From contig JAHDCP010000005.1 of assembly GCA_020629775.1 (NCBI GenBank), positions 1 to 58,287 on the forward strand: a stretch of 58,287 nt of DNA, read 5' to 3'. The position numbers and the translations under genes were made by a program. The notes under the pieces are model-generated. The model saw nothing but the letters and a program-made list of their open reading frames with translations, was not told the origin of the DNA and did no database searches. The stretch is from Planktomarina sp. Lineage in GTDB: Bacteria; Pseudomonadota; Alphaproteobacteria; Rhodobacterales; Rhodobacteraceae. Positions within the stretch are counted from its first letter, which is position 1, and the number at the start of each line of letters is the position of its first letter. Shown piece after piece: positions 36,182 through 45,090 of the stretch.

Positions 36182-37324
36182 TTACTCACCTGGCACCTTG
36201 TTCTTTCGCTGAAACGGATAGATGAATTGGCGCCAATATCCGCGCGGAACCTCTTCCCCAGCGACGCCATATTTTTCCGGCCATTTGTTGCCTGGCAGAT
36301 GGAATGTTCCAAACAACCAATCAAACAACGGAAAGTGCACGGCGTAGTTGATATCGATTGCTTCACGCTCTGACCCGTGGTGCCAGTGGTGGAACCGTGG
36401 CGTCACCAACCACCGTTCAACCCAGTTAAGGTTCCACCCGATATTGGAATGCACAAAGCTAGAATAGAAATACACCACCAGAAGATAAGCCTGGATCGCT
36501 TCGGGTTTGAAGCCCAACGTAAACATGGGCACGGCCGTCAATCCGCGCAGTATAGCGATTTCCAAGAAATGCATCCTGGCCCCTGCCAGCCAATCCAACG
36601 ACTTTGTGGAATGATGGATGGAATGAAAGCGCCACAAGAACGGCACCGTATGGAACAATCGGTGCACCCAGTATTGCACCAAATCCGTGGCGAACATGAT
36701 GATCAGCACCTGAACCACAAAGGGCAATTCGCCAATATACGTGCGGATGTCCGTCAAATCGAAGGAAGTGTTCACAAAATTTGCCGGTGCCAAGGTCAAG
36801 AATGACAAGATTTGCACCAACATGGACGACACAAGGTAATAGAACAGGTCTTCTTCCCATTCAGGGCGAAACACTGTTTGCGCACCCTTATGCGGGAAAA
36901 ACCGTTCCAGGGGGATAAACAGGAAACCTATGACGATTACATTGATAACAAAGTAATCCAGACCAAAATACAACGATTGGCGCGACACACCGATGGTGAC
37001 TGCATCCACGGACGATAGCAAAGCCCCGATAACGGCCAGCGACAGTCCGAAAAAGCCCAAGATCTTACGGCGATCCAACAACAACGACAGTAAAGCCAGC
37101 CCATACCCAATGGCCAAAACAACGCGCAACGCGATGGTGGAATAGGTTGTGCCGTGAACGGTCGCAAATTCAGGCATGGTAAACGTTTCGGGAAACGCCC
37201 GAATGGCGATAAGGCAAAACGCGGTGATCCCCGCCAGAATTGACAGTGTGCCCGAAATCCAGCCACTGCCAAAAGGACGCTTTTCCCTTGGTCTTTCCAA
37301 TTCCCTAACCAGAAGTTTCCACAT
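36182..37324 (-). CDS. Sterol desaturase/fatty acid hydroxylase family protein
   Basis: 380-residue membrane di-iron oxygenase of the fatty-acid-hydroxylase superfamily. N-terminal hydrophobic helices (about 25-145) precede the catalytic part with the histidine boxes HRLFH, HSIHH and HHWHHG, in the expected order and spacing. Substrates in this superfamily include sterols, carotenoids, sphingolipids and ornithine lipids; none can be chosen here. It diverges from the exported deiminase-family gene over about 70 bases and is separated from dnaB by a bidirectional terminator. Confidence 0.9.
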   Translation of the reverse strand: MWKLLVRELERPREKRPFGSGWISGTLSILAGITAFCLIAIRAFPETFTMPEFATVHGTTYSTIALRVVLAIGYGLALLSLLLDRRKILGFFGLSLAVIGALLSSVDAVTIGVSRQSLYFGLDYFVINVIVIGFLFIPLERFFPHKGAQTVFRPEWEEDLFYYLVSSMLVQILSFLTLAPANFVNTSFDLTDIRTYIGELPFVVQVLIIMFATDLVQYWVHRLFHTVPFLWRFHSIHHSTKSLDWLAGARMHFLEIAILRGLTAVPMFTLGFKPEAIQAYLLVVYFYSSFVHSNIGWNLNWVERWLVTPRFHHWHHGSEREAIDINYAVHFPLFDWLFGTFHLPGNKWPEKYGVAGEEVPRGYWRQFIYPFQRKNKVPGE

Positions 37325-37394
37325 ATTAAGTGCCCCATGTAAGTTGTGACAACTTTTTATGAACGTCGCTCACAAATGGCAAGGGTTTTCTGTA

Positions 37395-38444
37395 ATGATG
37401 ACACGTCGGGGATTTACCATGGGTGCAGCAGCATTGGCTGGTGGTTGTGCATTTGCGGCTTCGAACGGATACTATGTTCCACCCGAAGAAGCCCCCCACC
37501 AGGCCACTTTTATGCAATGGCCCAACCACATGGGTGTTTATGGGGACCGTCAATTCCTGCGAATGACGCAGGATAATATTGTGGATATCGCCAATTCTGT
37601 TGCACAATTCGAACAAATCATCCTTCTGGCAGACAAATCCCACCACGCACGCCTTTCCAAAAGGTTGGACAGCAATGCCACCCTTTGGGACATCCCCACC
37701 GAAGACTTGTGGGCCAGGGATTCAGGGCCTTTGTTCGCGGTGAATGGCACGGGTGGCCAACACATCGTTTCGTTGAATTTCAACGGCTGGGGGCAAAAGC
37801 AGGTTCACCGTAACGACAGTCAAATCGCGCGCAGTGTGGCCGAACGATTGGGTTTGCCCTTCGTGGACAGCGGCCTTGTGGGCGAACCTGGGGGCTTGGA
37901 CCAAGATGGCCACGGCACGTTGATCGCCCACGAAAGCAGCTGGGTCATTGAAAACCGCAACCCTGGCCTGTCACGTGATCAAATTGAACAGCGGTTGCTG
38001 ACGGCCTTCGGTGCGGATCGTATGGTTTGGGCACCGGGCATTTGGGACGAAGACATCACAGATTACCATATCGACAGCCTTGCCCGGTTTACTGCGAAAG
38101 ACCGCGTGCTTATTCAATTGCCCCAACAAGTGGCGGATCATTGGGGTGAAGCAATGTGGGAAACCCATGATCGGCTGGTGGCCGCAGGCTTACAGGTGGA
38201 TGTTATTCCAGAACCGACCCGCCCGCGCGTGCGAAGTGCAGATTTCGTCGCATCCTATGCCAACTATTATGTGTGCAACGGTGCCGTTATTTGCGCCCAA
38301 TTTGGCGACACCCGCACCGATGCAATCGCCGCGGATGCTTTGCGCCGCCACTATCCAGGACGGGAAATTGTTGCTTTGAACGCCGATGCCTTGGGTGAAT
38401 TGGGGGGTGGTATCCATTGCGCCACCCAGCAGTGGCCCGCATGA
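37395..38444 (+). CDS. Exported agmatine deiminase-family protein (Tat signal)
   Basis: 349 residues from the tandem ATG at 37395, preceded by AAGGG. The N-terminus MMTRRGFTMG followed by AAALAGGC is a twin-arginine export signal with a possible lipobox-like cysteine. The rest fits the peptidylarginine-deiminase/agmatine-deiminase fold: TFMQWPNH, DLWARDSGP, EPGGLDQDGHGTL, GIWDEDITDYHID and the catalytic Cys342 in GGGIHCATQQ. Agmatine deiminases are usually cytoplasmic, so a Tat signal suggests a periplasmic role on agmatine or a related guanidino compound. The next gene overlaps by four bases. Confidence 0.85.
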   Translation: MMTRRGFTMGAAALAGGCAFAASNGYYVPPEEAPHQATFMQWPNHMGVYGDRQFLRMTQDNIVDIANSVAQFEQIILLADKSHHARLSKRLDSNATLWDIPTEDLWARDSGPLFAVNGTGGQHIVSLNFNGWGQKQVHRNDSQIARSVAERLGLPFVDSGLVGEPGGLDQDGHGTLIAHESSWVIENRNPGLSRDQIEQRLLTAFGADRMVWAPGIWDEDITDYHIDSLARFTAKDRVLIQLPQQVADHWGEAMWETHDRLVAAGLQVDVIPEPTRPRVRSADFVASYANYYVCNGAVICAQFGDTRTDAIAADALRRHYPGREIVALNADALGELGGGIHCATQQWPA

Positions 38445-38899
38445 TGGCCTGGTTGCGCCACAATGGCGAAGCATTGCAGGGCATTGGCAGTATTTTGACG
38501 GCTTTCTTGGCAATCCTGGCGCTGGTGGGTGTAAAAATCCAAGTGGACGCCCAGCAAGACGTGGCATCCGCCCAAGCGGGACGGGAAATTTACCGTGAAT
38601 TTTTAACTCTGTCTGTGGCAAACCCAACCTTGGCCGATCCAGGCAATTGCCCAGACTTGTCGGATGAAGACGTGGTGAAATACGCGTTTTACTTAGAACA
38701 CACCTTGTATACGGCAGAAGAAGTTATCGCCGCCGATGAAGGATGGGCCCTCAGCTTTGACCACATATTGGAAAATCACGGCGCGGCTTTGTGTGAATCA
38801 AAAGATTGGGGCGGATATTCCCCGGCGGTGCAAAGCTTGATTGCACGAGTCTCTTTAGACATTTGTCCAAAGCGCGCGCCCTGCCCCGACGATGAATAA
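38441..38899 (+). CDS. Membrane-anchored protein of unknown function
   Basis: 152 residues beginning at ATG 38441, which overlaps the preceding stop as ATGA. One hydrophobic helix (about 14-34: IGSILTAFLAILALVGV) is followed by a soluble acidic domain with four cysteines (NCPDL, ALCES, DICPKRAPCP). No family is recognised. Translational coupling to the exported deiminase-family protein suggests a shared envelope function. Confidence 0.7.
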   Translation: MMAWLRHNGEALQGIGSILTAFLAILALVGVKIQVDAQQDVASAQAGREIYREFLTLSVANPTLADPGNCPDLSDEDVVKYAFYLEHTLYTAEEVIAADEGWALSFDHILENHGAALCESKDWGGYSPAVQSLIARVSLDICPKRAPCPDDE

Positions 38900-38936
38900 C
38901 CCTTGACCCTGACTGCAAGACTGCGAGAACCGAACC

Positions 38937-39980
38937 ATGGCTGGTGGACATCTAACAATTGATTTGAACGCGGTACGGGCGAATTGGCATGCGCTGGACG
39001 CGATGTCGGCGGCGTCTGTTCCCACGGCTGCTGTGGTAAAGGCAGATGGGTACGGCCTGTCTTCGGCGCGGGTTGCTTCTGTTTTGGCGGAAGCAGGCGC
39101 CAGTTGGTTTTTTGTTGCTGTCGCAGAAGAAGGCCCGGCGGTACGCTCCGTTGTGCCCAAAGACGCCAAGGTTTGTATTTTTGGCGGGCACATGGCGGGC
39201 GACGCAGACCTTCTGCGTGACCATAATTTAACGCCAATGCTGAATTCAGTCGAACAGATCGATCGTCATTTGGCGGAATTGCCAGGCCACGCTTTTGGCA
39301 TTCAGCTGGACACGGGCATGAACCGTTTGGGCTTGGAACCTGCCGATTGGGATGCTGTCCGCGCCCGCGTTTTGGACTTGGACCCTGTGTTGGTCATGAG
39401 CCATCTTGCCTGCGCCGATGAACCGGACCACCCCATGAACCAGATGCAGTTGGCAAATTTCCACGCCATGACCGATGGCATGTCAGTGCCGCGGTCTTTG
39501 GCGGCCACAGGTGGCACGTTGATGGGCCCTGATTTTCATTTTGATCTGACCCGGCCCGGCGTTGGGCTTTACGGTGGGTTCCCTTATGAAAACGCGGAAC
39601 CTGTAGTGCGACTTGATTTACCCGTCATACAAACCCGCACAGTGGATTCCGGCGAAACGGTGGGATATGCCGCCGGTTGGGTGGCCCCAGGGCCTTCTAT
39701 AATTGCCACAGTATCTTCGGGCTATGCGGATGGGTTGATCCGCGCACAATCAGACAAGGGAATGGTTTTTGCCGGTGATGTGGCCTGCCCCATCGTTGGG
39801 CGCGTGTCTATGGATTTGATCGGGGTTGATGTCACGCATTTAGAAACCGTGCCTGACGCTTTGACCATTCTTGGGCCCCACCAAGGGGTGGACGGTGTCG
39901 CCGATGCGGCGGGCACCATTGGATATGAAATCCTGACATCGCTGGGCCAGCGTTACGCCCGAACATATATCGGCGGATGA
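38937..39980 (+). CDS. alr: Alanine racemase
   Basis: PLP enzyme that makes D-alanine for peptidoglycan. The 347 residues show the PLP lysine in [11 protein letters not shown] (near 37), [24 protein letters not shown] and the catalytic Tyr in SSGYADGL. The MSMDLI-like block [11 protein letters not shown] precedes the C-terminal end. Its stop overlaps the permease start as ATGA, a combination (alr-mlaE-mlaF) frequent in Rhodobacterales. Confidence 0.95.
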   Translation: MAGGHLTIDLNAVRANWHALDAMSAASVPTAAVVKADGYGLSSARVASVLAEAGASWFFVAVAEEGPAVRSVVPKDAKVCIFGGHMAGDADLLRDHNLTPMLNSVEQIDRHLAELPGHAFGIQLDTGMNRLGLEPADWDAVRARVLDLDPVLVMSHLACADEPDHPMNQMQLANFHAMTDGMSVPRSLAATGGTLMGPDFHFDLTRPGVGLYGGFPYENAEPVVRLDLPVIQTRTVDSGETVGYAAGWVAPGPSIIATVSSGYADGLIRAQSDKGMVFAGDVACPIVGRVSMDLIGVDVTHLETVPDALTILGPHQGVDGVADAAGTIGYEILTSLGQRYARTYIGG

Positions 39981-40753
39981 TCCAGTTTCTTGCATATATC
40001 GGCGCAACCGCCCTGGGTGTTGCGGCGGCCTTGGGCCGGTTGGTGCTGTTTGGCATTGCCAGTTTAACGGCCATTGTCCGCCCCCCTTTTTATCTGCGTG
40101 AAGCGGGCTTGGGGTTGCTGAATGTGGGATATCTGACGCTGCCTGTTGTGGGCCTGACGGCTTTGTTCACCGGGGCGGCCTTAGCGTTGCAAATTTATGC
40201 GGGCGGTGCACGGTTCAACGCAGAAGCTGTGGTGCCCCAGATTGTTGCCATCGGCATGGTCCGTGAACTTGGACCCGTGTTGGTGGGATTGATGATTGCC
40301 GCCAGGGTCACATCATCGATCGCGGCCGAACTGGCCACCATGAAAGTGACCGAACAGATTGACGCTTTGGTTACGTTGTCCACGGATCCGCTGCGGTATC
40401 TGGTGGCACCCCGTGTTTTGGCGGGACTGATTAGTGGACCCGTGTTGGTGGCCGTGGCCGATGCACTGGGCGTGTTTGGCGGCTTTTTGGTGGGCACGCA
40501 AGCGCTAGACTTTAACCCAACGACATACTTGCGGAACACTGTGGATTTTCTGACCTTACCAGACGTGACATCTTCGCTGATTAAGGGTGTGGCTTTTGGG
40601 GGCATCGCCACCTTGATGGGCTGTTACTATGGGCTGAACGCGGGGCGCGGCGCCCAAGGTGTGGGGGCTGCCACCAAATCATCCGTTGTGGCTGCGGCGG
40701 TTCTTATTTTGGCGGCGAATTTCGCCCTTACAGCGGTGTTCTTTACAGCATGA
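39977..40753 (+). CDS. mlaE: MlaE-family ABC transporter permease
   Basis: 258-residue inner-membrane permease with about five to six helices. The diagnostic stretch is [20 protein letters not shown] followed by [16 protein letters not shown], the MlaE coupling region, and [14 protein letters not shown] near the C-terminus. MlaE with MlaF moves phospholipids between the membranes with a periplasmic MlaD. No mlaD is adjacent here, so the periplasmic partner is encoded elsewhere or differs. Confidence 0.9.
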   Translation: MIQFLAYIGATALGVAAALGRLVLFGIASLTAIVRPPFYLREAGLGLLNVGYLTLPVVGLTALFTGAALALQIYAGGARFNAEAVVPQIVAIGMVRELGPVLVGLMIAARVTSSIAAELATMKVTEQIDALVTLSTDPLRYLVAPRVLAGLISGPVLVAVADALGVFGGFLVGTQALDFNPTTYLRNTVDFLTLPDVTSSLIKGVAFGGIATLMGCYYGLNAGRGAQGVGAATKSSVVAAAVLILAANFALTAVFFTA

Positions 40754-41496
40754 TCGATCTGCGCGGCGTTCATAAATCCTTTGGGTCCAACCAAGTTTTG
40801 CGCGGGGTCGATCTGACCGTCGCCAAAGGCCAATCCATGGTGATCATTGGTGGGTCTGGTACAGGTAAATCCGTTTTGCTGAAATGTGTTCTGGGGTTGG
40901 TGACCCCCGACGCTGGGCAAATCTTGGTGGATGGAACGGATGTCACCACATCAGATCGGGATGCATTCTTGGCCCGTTTCGGGATGCTGTTCCAGGGGGC
41001 TGCGCTGTTTGACAGCCTGCCCGTCTGGCAAAACGTAGCTTTCCGTTTGCTGCGCGGCACTTTGAAACGCCCCAAAGCGGAAGCCCGCGAAATCGCACTC
41101 CAAAAACTCCAACGTGTGGGGCTTGGCCCAGATGTGGCAGACAGACTGCCAGCAGAATTGTCCGGTGGGATGCAAAAACGCGTGGGCTTGGCCCGTGCCA
41201 TTGCAACTGACCCCGAAATTATCTTCTTTGATGAACCCACCACGGGGCTTGATCCCATCATGGCGGGTGTGATCAACGACCTGATCCGCGAAATCGTGGT
41301 GGACATGGGCGCCACCACCATGACCATCACCCATGACATGACATCGGTGCAATCTATCGCAGACCACGTCGCCATGTTGCATGACGGGGTTATTCGTTGG
41401 ACCGGACCTAAGGATGAAGTGTTTGATTCGACTGAACCTTACGTCACCCAGTTCGTAAATGGGTTGCCAGACGGGCCAATCGCGACATTGCGGTAA
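40750..41496 (+). CDS. mlaF: MlaF-family ABC transporter ATP-binding protein
   Basis: 248-residue ATPase paired with the preceding MlaE permease by a four-base overlap. All motifs are intact: Walker A GGSGTGKSVL, Q-loop MLFQGAALFD, signature LSGGMQKRVGLARA, Walker B IIFFDEPTTGLDP and the switch His in MTITHDM. The GGM form of the signature and the FDSLPVWQNVAF block are typical of lipid-transport ATPases. The operon alr-mlaE-mlaF ends here. Confidence 0.93.
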   Translation: MIDLRGVHKSFGSNQVLRGVDLTVAKGQSMVIIGGSGTGKSVLLKCVLGLVTPDAGQILVDGTDVTTSDRDAFLARFGMLFQGAALFDSLPVWQNVAFRLLRGTLKRPKAEAREIALQKLQRVGLGPDVADRLPAELSGGMQKRVGLARAIATDPEIIFFDEPTTGLDPIMAGVINDLIREIVVDMGATTMTITHDMTSVQSIADHVAMLHDGVIRWTGPKDEVFDSTEPYVTQFVNGLPDGPIATLR

Positions 41497-41579
41497 GGTA
41501 TTGTAAGTTTATCATTGTTTCGCTTTGGTGAACAACGAAGCTTTCTTAATATAAATCAATGTCTTACCTAGAATTCAGC

Positions 41580-41597
41580 TGTGATACATACATCACA
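41580..41597. promoter_or_regulatory. Inverted repeat TGTGAT-N6-ATCACA before the coiled-coil membrane protein gene
   Basis: A perfect 6-bp inverted repeat 109 bases before the ATG at 41706, within a 209-base gap. It resembles a CRP/FNR-family operator, although the gap between TGTGA and TCACA is eight rather than six bases. Confidence 0.4.
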
Positions 41598-41705
41598 CTG
41601 ACACCGGCACCGACTCTGCAGGGGAACTGCCGACAGGTTTTCCCGTTAATCGATACTTCTGGATGTGTAAGTTATTGTTTGAGATGTGTTCCGGGGGGGA
41701 TCGAT

Positions 41706-42539
41706 ATGAATTACGCCATTAAGAAAAGCCGACCGTTGTTGACGTTTATCAACTACGTGTCCGCAATATATTTCGTGGCATTTGCGATCTTTGCTGTTTC
41801 TTTAACCGTGGCCTCCGCCATGGGGTTCCTGCCCTGGTTGTCCCTCAATATCATGACGGTGACGGGCACGGTTGATTTGGGACCTGCCCTTCAAATTGGT
41901 TTGACAGTTCTGGCGGTTCTGTTTCTGGGCTTGATCCCATCTGCCATGCGGGTGTTGTCGCTTGAAAGTTCCCACCGTGATTTCATGATTACGATGGAAG
42001 ACGTTCACAAAGCTTACGTTCTGGCCCACGCCGACGACCGGGCTGGTATTTTCAACATGGCGTCTGAATTCGACAGCGTGCGCGAACGCATCAACTTTAT
42101 GCGCAGCCATCCGGACCTGGATAAGCTTCAGCCTGAAGTCTTGGAAGTCGCTGCACAGATGAGCCACATTTCCCGTGATTTGGCGGATGTGTATTCTGAC
42201 GAAAAAGTGCAACGCGCACGGGCAGTCTTGCGCCAACGCCAAGTAGAACTTGAACAGTTCAACGAACAACTTTTCGCAGCACGCAAACGTTCTGATGAGA
42301 TTAAGCATTGGTCTGATCAGCTGGAAACAGAGAACACCATTGCGCGTCAGCAGTTGGCCGTTTTGAAATCCGATTTGGGCGAATTATTGCCAGCTTTGGG
42401 CCTGAACGTGATTGCGGCTTCCCCTGAAGGCGATGGTCAGACATTACAAGATCAATTCGCGGTGGATGATTTGGACAACGACCCCACAAACGTTGTCAAA
42501 ATCGCCGGATCGTCTGACAAGACAACCGCGGCAGAATAA
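41706..42539 (+). CDS. Conserved membrane/coiled-coil protein (often labelled DNA repair protein)
   Basis: 277 residues from ATG 41706 after GGGGGGA; the longer upstream frame is leader sequence. Two membrane helices (about 17-48 and 62-84) precede a cytoplasmic region with RAGIFNMASEFDSVRERINF, MRSHPDLDKL and a strongly helical, charged stretch (about 160-240) likely to form a coiled coil. Rhodobacterales homologues are often labelled DNA repair protein, but nothing in the sequence supports that; a structural or membrane-organising role is equally possible. Confidence 0.75.
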   Translation: MNYAIKKSRPLLTFINYVSAIYFVAFAIFAVSLTVASAMGFLPWLSLNIMTVTGTVDLGPALQIGLTVLAVLFLGLIPSAMRVLSLESSHRDFMITMEDVHKAYVLAHADDRAGIFNMASEFDSVRERINFMRSHPDLDKLQPEVLEVAAQMSHISRDLADVYSDEKVQRARAVLRQRQVELEQFNEQLFAARKRSDEIKHWSDQLETENTIARQQLAVLKSDLGELLPALGLNVIAASPEGDGQTLQDQFAVDDLDNDPTNVVKIAGSSDKTTAAE

Positions 42540-42567
42540 GCGCCCCTCTCCAAATCGGGCGTATCTT

Positions 42568-42605
42568 ACACCCCGCGCTGGTCAGCGCGGGGTGTTTGTT
42601 TTTGC
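42568..42605 (+). terminator. Terminator with 12-bp perfect stem
   Basis: ACACCCCGCGCT-GGTC-AGCGCGGGGTGT followed by TTGTTTTT. It isolates the coiled-coil membrane protein gene from pqiA. Confidence 0.92.
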
Positions 42606-42636
42606 CAATCCCCATTTGTTCCAGTAGATCGTCCCC

Positions 42637-43068
42637 ATGTTGAAGTATCTTAACCTGACATTGCTGGTCTTGTTCCCCATTTCCTGGTTCGCGCCCTTGC
42701 TCAAGGCGGGGCTTTTGCCGTTTTTTGAACTCTCCGAAATCTCGGTCATTTCGGGGCTGCAGGCGATGTGGGAAAAAGATGTGTTGCTTGCCTTGCTGGT
42801 CACTGCATTTGCCTTGTTTGCCCCAATGCTGAAAACCATCGGGCTTGCGCTGGTGCATTTTGGATATGCCCGCCGCAGCATGACCCCTGCCCTGGCGTGG
42901 TTGGGCAAATTGGCCATGGCTGATGTGTTCTTGATTGCCCTGTATATTATCTTGGTAAAGGGCATCGGCGTTGGCAAAGTGGAAACCGCTTGGGGGCTTT
43001 ACTTGTTCACCGGGTGCGTTTTGGCCAGCATCGTCATTTCCGGCCTAACCATGAAGAAGAAATCCTGA
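42637..43068 (+). CDS. Paraquat-inducible protein A (PqiA) family membrane protein
   Basis: 143 residues with four helices (about 4-25, 44-68, 85-108, 115-138). It is a single PqiA unit, half the length of E. coli PqiA, and lacks the N-terminal zinc-finger cysteines. PqiA/LetA proteins work with MCE proteins in intermembrane lipid transport. radA starts one base after its stop. Its position 1.1 kb from mlaEF is suggestive but not evidence of joint function. Confidence 0.8.
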   Translation: MLKYLNLTLLVLFPISWFAPLLKAGLLPFFELSEISVISGLQAMWEKDVLLALLVTAFALFAPMLKTIGLALVHFGYARRSMTPALAWLGKLAMADVFLIALYIILVKGIGVGKVETAWGLYLFTGCVLASIVISGLTMKKKS

Positions 43069-43069
43069 A

Positions 43070-44437
43070 ATGGCCAAGGGCCCAGGGTTTAAATGTGCGG
43101 CATGCGGTGCCACGGCCAGCAAATGGGCGGGCCAATGCGACAGTTGCAAGGCCTGGAACACGTTGTCAGAAACCGGTGCTTTGTCCACGGGCCCGTCAAA
43201 GACCCTTGGTGGCAAACGGGGCAATTTGATTGACCTTGGGGATTTGGCCACCCAAGACCCTGCCCCGCCGCGCACCGTAAGTGGCGTCACCGAACTGGAC
43301 CGTGTTTTGGGCGGTGGCTTGGTGACAGCCAGTGCATTGCTGGTGGGCGGTGATCCAGGCATCGGCAAGTCCACCCTTCTTTTACAAGCAGCAGCTCGGT
43401 TTGCGCGCGGTGGCTTGAAAACCATCTATGTTTCTGGCGAAGAAGCCCGCGCCCAAGTGCGCCTGCGCGCCGATCGGCTGGGCCTGACGGAAAGCCCAGT
43501 TTTGCTGGCGTCTGAAACAAACCTACGCGATATCCTCACCACCTTGGATCAAGAAAAGCCGGATTTGGTGGTGATCGATTCCATCCAAACCATGTGGGCC
43601 GATCACATTGACGCGGCCCCTGGATCCGTCAGCCAAGTGCGCGCCACAGCCCATGAATTGACCAACTTTGCCAAACGCCGCAACGTGGCCATGATCATGG
43701 TGGGCCACGTCACCAAAGACGGACAAATCGCCGGCCCCCGCGTGGTGGAACACATGGTGGATACGGTGCTTTATTTCGAAGGTGAACGGGGCCATCAGTT
43801 CCGACTTCTACGCGCCGTGAAAAACCGCTTTGGACCGGCGGATGAAATCGGCGTATTTGAAATGACTGGCAAGGGTCTGGTGGAAGTCAAAAACCCGTCG
43901 GCCCTGTTTTTGTCCGAACGCGGCCAATCCACGCCGGGGTCGGTGGTGTTTTCCGGCATCGAAGGCACCCGGCCGGTATTGTGCGAATTCCAAGCTCTGG
44001 TGGCCCCGTCCCCCCATGCCCAGGCCAGGCGCAGTGTGGTGGGTTGGGATGGAAGCCGTTTGGCGATGATCCTGGCGGTCCTCGAATCGCGGTGCGGCGT
44101 TCCGTTTTCTGGCCTTGATGTTTATCTGAACGTCGCAGGCGGAATGCGCGTAAACGAACCAGCAGCGGACTTGGCTGTGGCAGCGGCGCTTCTATCGGCG
44201 CGGGTGGACAAGGCTTTGCCCCAAGATGGGGTACTGTTTGGGGAAATTTCCCTCTCTGGTGCGTTGCGACCTGTGTCACAAGCAGATAACCGACTAAAGG
44301 AAGCGCAAAAGCTTGGATTCCAATCGGCCCTAATTCCGGCCGCCAAAGCCAAGTCCATGCCGCAAGACATGAACATAAGCCAGTATGAAACATTGGCAGA
44401 ATTCGTCGGGGCCACCTTTGGCCCCATTGACGCGTAA
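43070..44437 (+). CDS. radA: DNA repair protein RadA
   Basis: RecA-like ATPase that promotes branch migration in recombinational repair. The 455 residues begin with a four-cysteine zinc finger (FKCAACGATASKWAGQC and DSCKAWN), then Walker A GGDPGIGKSTLLLQ, the RadA-specific KNRFG motif (AVKNRFGPADE), and a C-terminal Lon-protease-like domain (PAADLAVAAALLSARVD) that lacks proteolytic residues in this family. Confidence 0.96.
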   Translation: MAKGPGFKCAACGATASKWAGQCDSCKAWNTLSETGALSTGPSKTLGGKRGNLIDLGDLATQDPAPPRTVSGVTELDRVLGGGLVTASALLVGGDPGIGKSTLLLQAAARFARGGLKTIYVSGEEARAQVRLRADRLGLTESPVLLASETNLRDILTTLDQEKPDLVVIDSIQTMWADHIDAAPGSVSQVRATAHELTNFAKRRNVAMIMVGHVTKDGQIAGPRVVEHMVDTVLYFEGERGHQFRLLRAVKNRFGPADEIGVFEMTGKGLVEVKNPSALFLSERGQSTPGSVVFSGIEGTRPVLCEFQALVAPSPHAQARRSVVGWDGSRLAMILAVLESRCGVPFSGLDVYLNVAGGMRVNEPAADLAVAAALLSARVDKALPQDGVLFGEISLSGALRPVSQADNRLKEAQKLGFQSALIPAAKAKSMPQDMNISQYETLAEFVGATFGPIDA

Positions 44438-44455
44438 ACTAACGGGGGACACACC

Positions 44456-45010
44456 GTGGAAGGTTTCACAATCGTAGACGGCGTGGTGGCTGTCATCATC
44501 GTCATGTCGGCTTTGCTGGCATATTCACGCGGATTGGTGCGCGAAGCATTGGCCATCGCAGGCTGGGGCGTTGCCATCGTTTTGGCATTCATCTTCGCCG
44601 ACCGTGCCCAACCTTTGGTGAAACAAATTCCCGTGGTGGGCGATATGCTGGGCAACAGCTGTGAATTGCTGATCATTGTGTCCTTTGCCGCAGTCTTTGC
44701 CTTGGCATTGGTGGTGGCATCCCTGTTTACCCCGCTGTTTTCCAGCCTGATCCAAAATTCCATCCTTGGCCCAGTGGACCAGGTCCTGGGGTTCTTGTTT
44801 GGTGTTGTGCGCGGCATCTTGTTGGCGGCTGTGGCGTTCTTTGTGTATTCTACGATGTTGCCCAACCAAGACATCGCCGCCGTAGAAGGGTCCCGGTCTG
44901 CCGCGATCTTTGGTCAGTATGTGGATGATATTCAAGCCCAAGACCCAGAAGCGGCCATGGGTTGGATTCAAAAGCAATACGTTCAGCTGACATCCGCTTG
45001 CACGCAATAA
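44456..45010 (+). CDS. CvpA family membrane protein
   Basis: 184 residues from GTG 44456 after GGGGGA. Four hydrophobic helices (about 5-25, 30-50, 65-90, 103-125) are followed by a soluble tail ending in SACTQ. The opening IVDGVVAVIIVMSALLAYSR and RGLVREALAIAGW are CvpA hallmarks. CvpA was linked to colicin V production and envelope stress, and often precedes purF, as here. Confidence 0.9.
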   Translation: MEGFTIVDGVVAVIIVMSALLAYSRGLVREALAIAGWGVAIVLAFIFADRAQPLVKQIPVVGDMLGNSCELLIIVSFAAVFALALVVASLFTPLFSSLIQNSILGPVDQVLGFLFGVVRGILLAAVAFFVYSTMLPNQDIAAVEGSRSAAIFGQYVDDIQAQDPEAAMGWIQKQYVQLTSACTQ

Positions 45011-45042
45011 TACGCGGCGTCAGGCCATCCAATCAGTGACAC

Positions 45043-45072
45043 TTGCCCCGCAATGGCGTACATGCGGGGCAA
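45043..45072 (+). other. Perfect 10-bp inverted repeat in the purF leader
   Basis: TTGCCCCGCA-N10-TGCGGGGCAA, ending 18 bases before the purF ATG. No T-run follows, so it is not a classical terminator. It could be an RNA hairpin near the ribosome binding site or a repressor operator. Confidence 0.6.
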
Positions 45073-45090
45073 TCTCGATTCCTAAGTCCC

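Noticed and set aside
42637-43068. Linking PqiA to mlaE-mlaF as one lipid-transport operon
   Set aside because: A strong terminator and an unrelated gene lie between them; only loose proximity remains.
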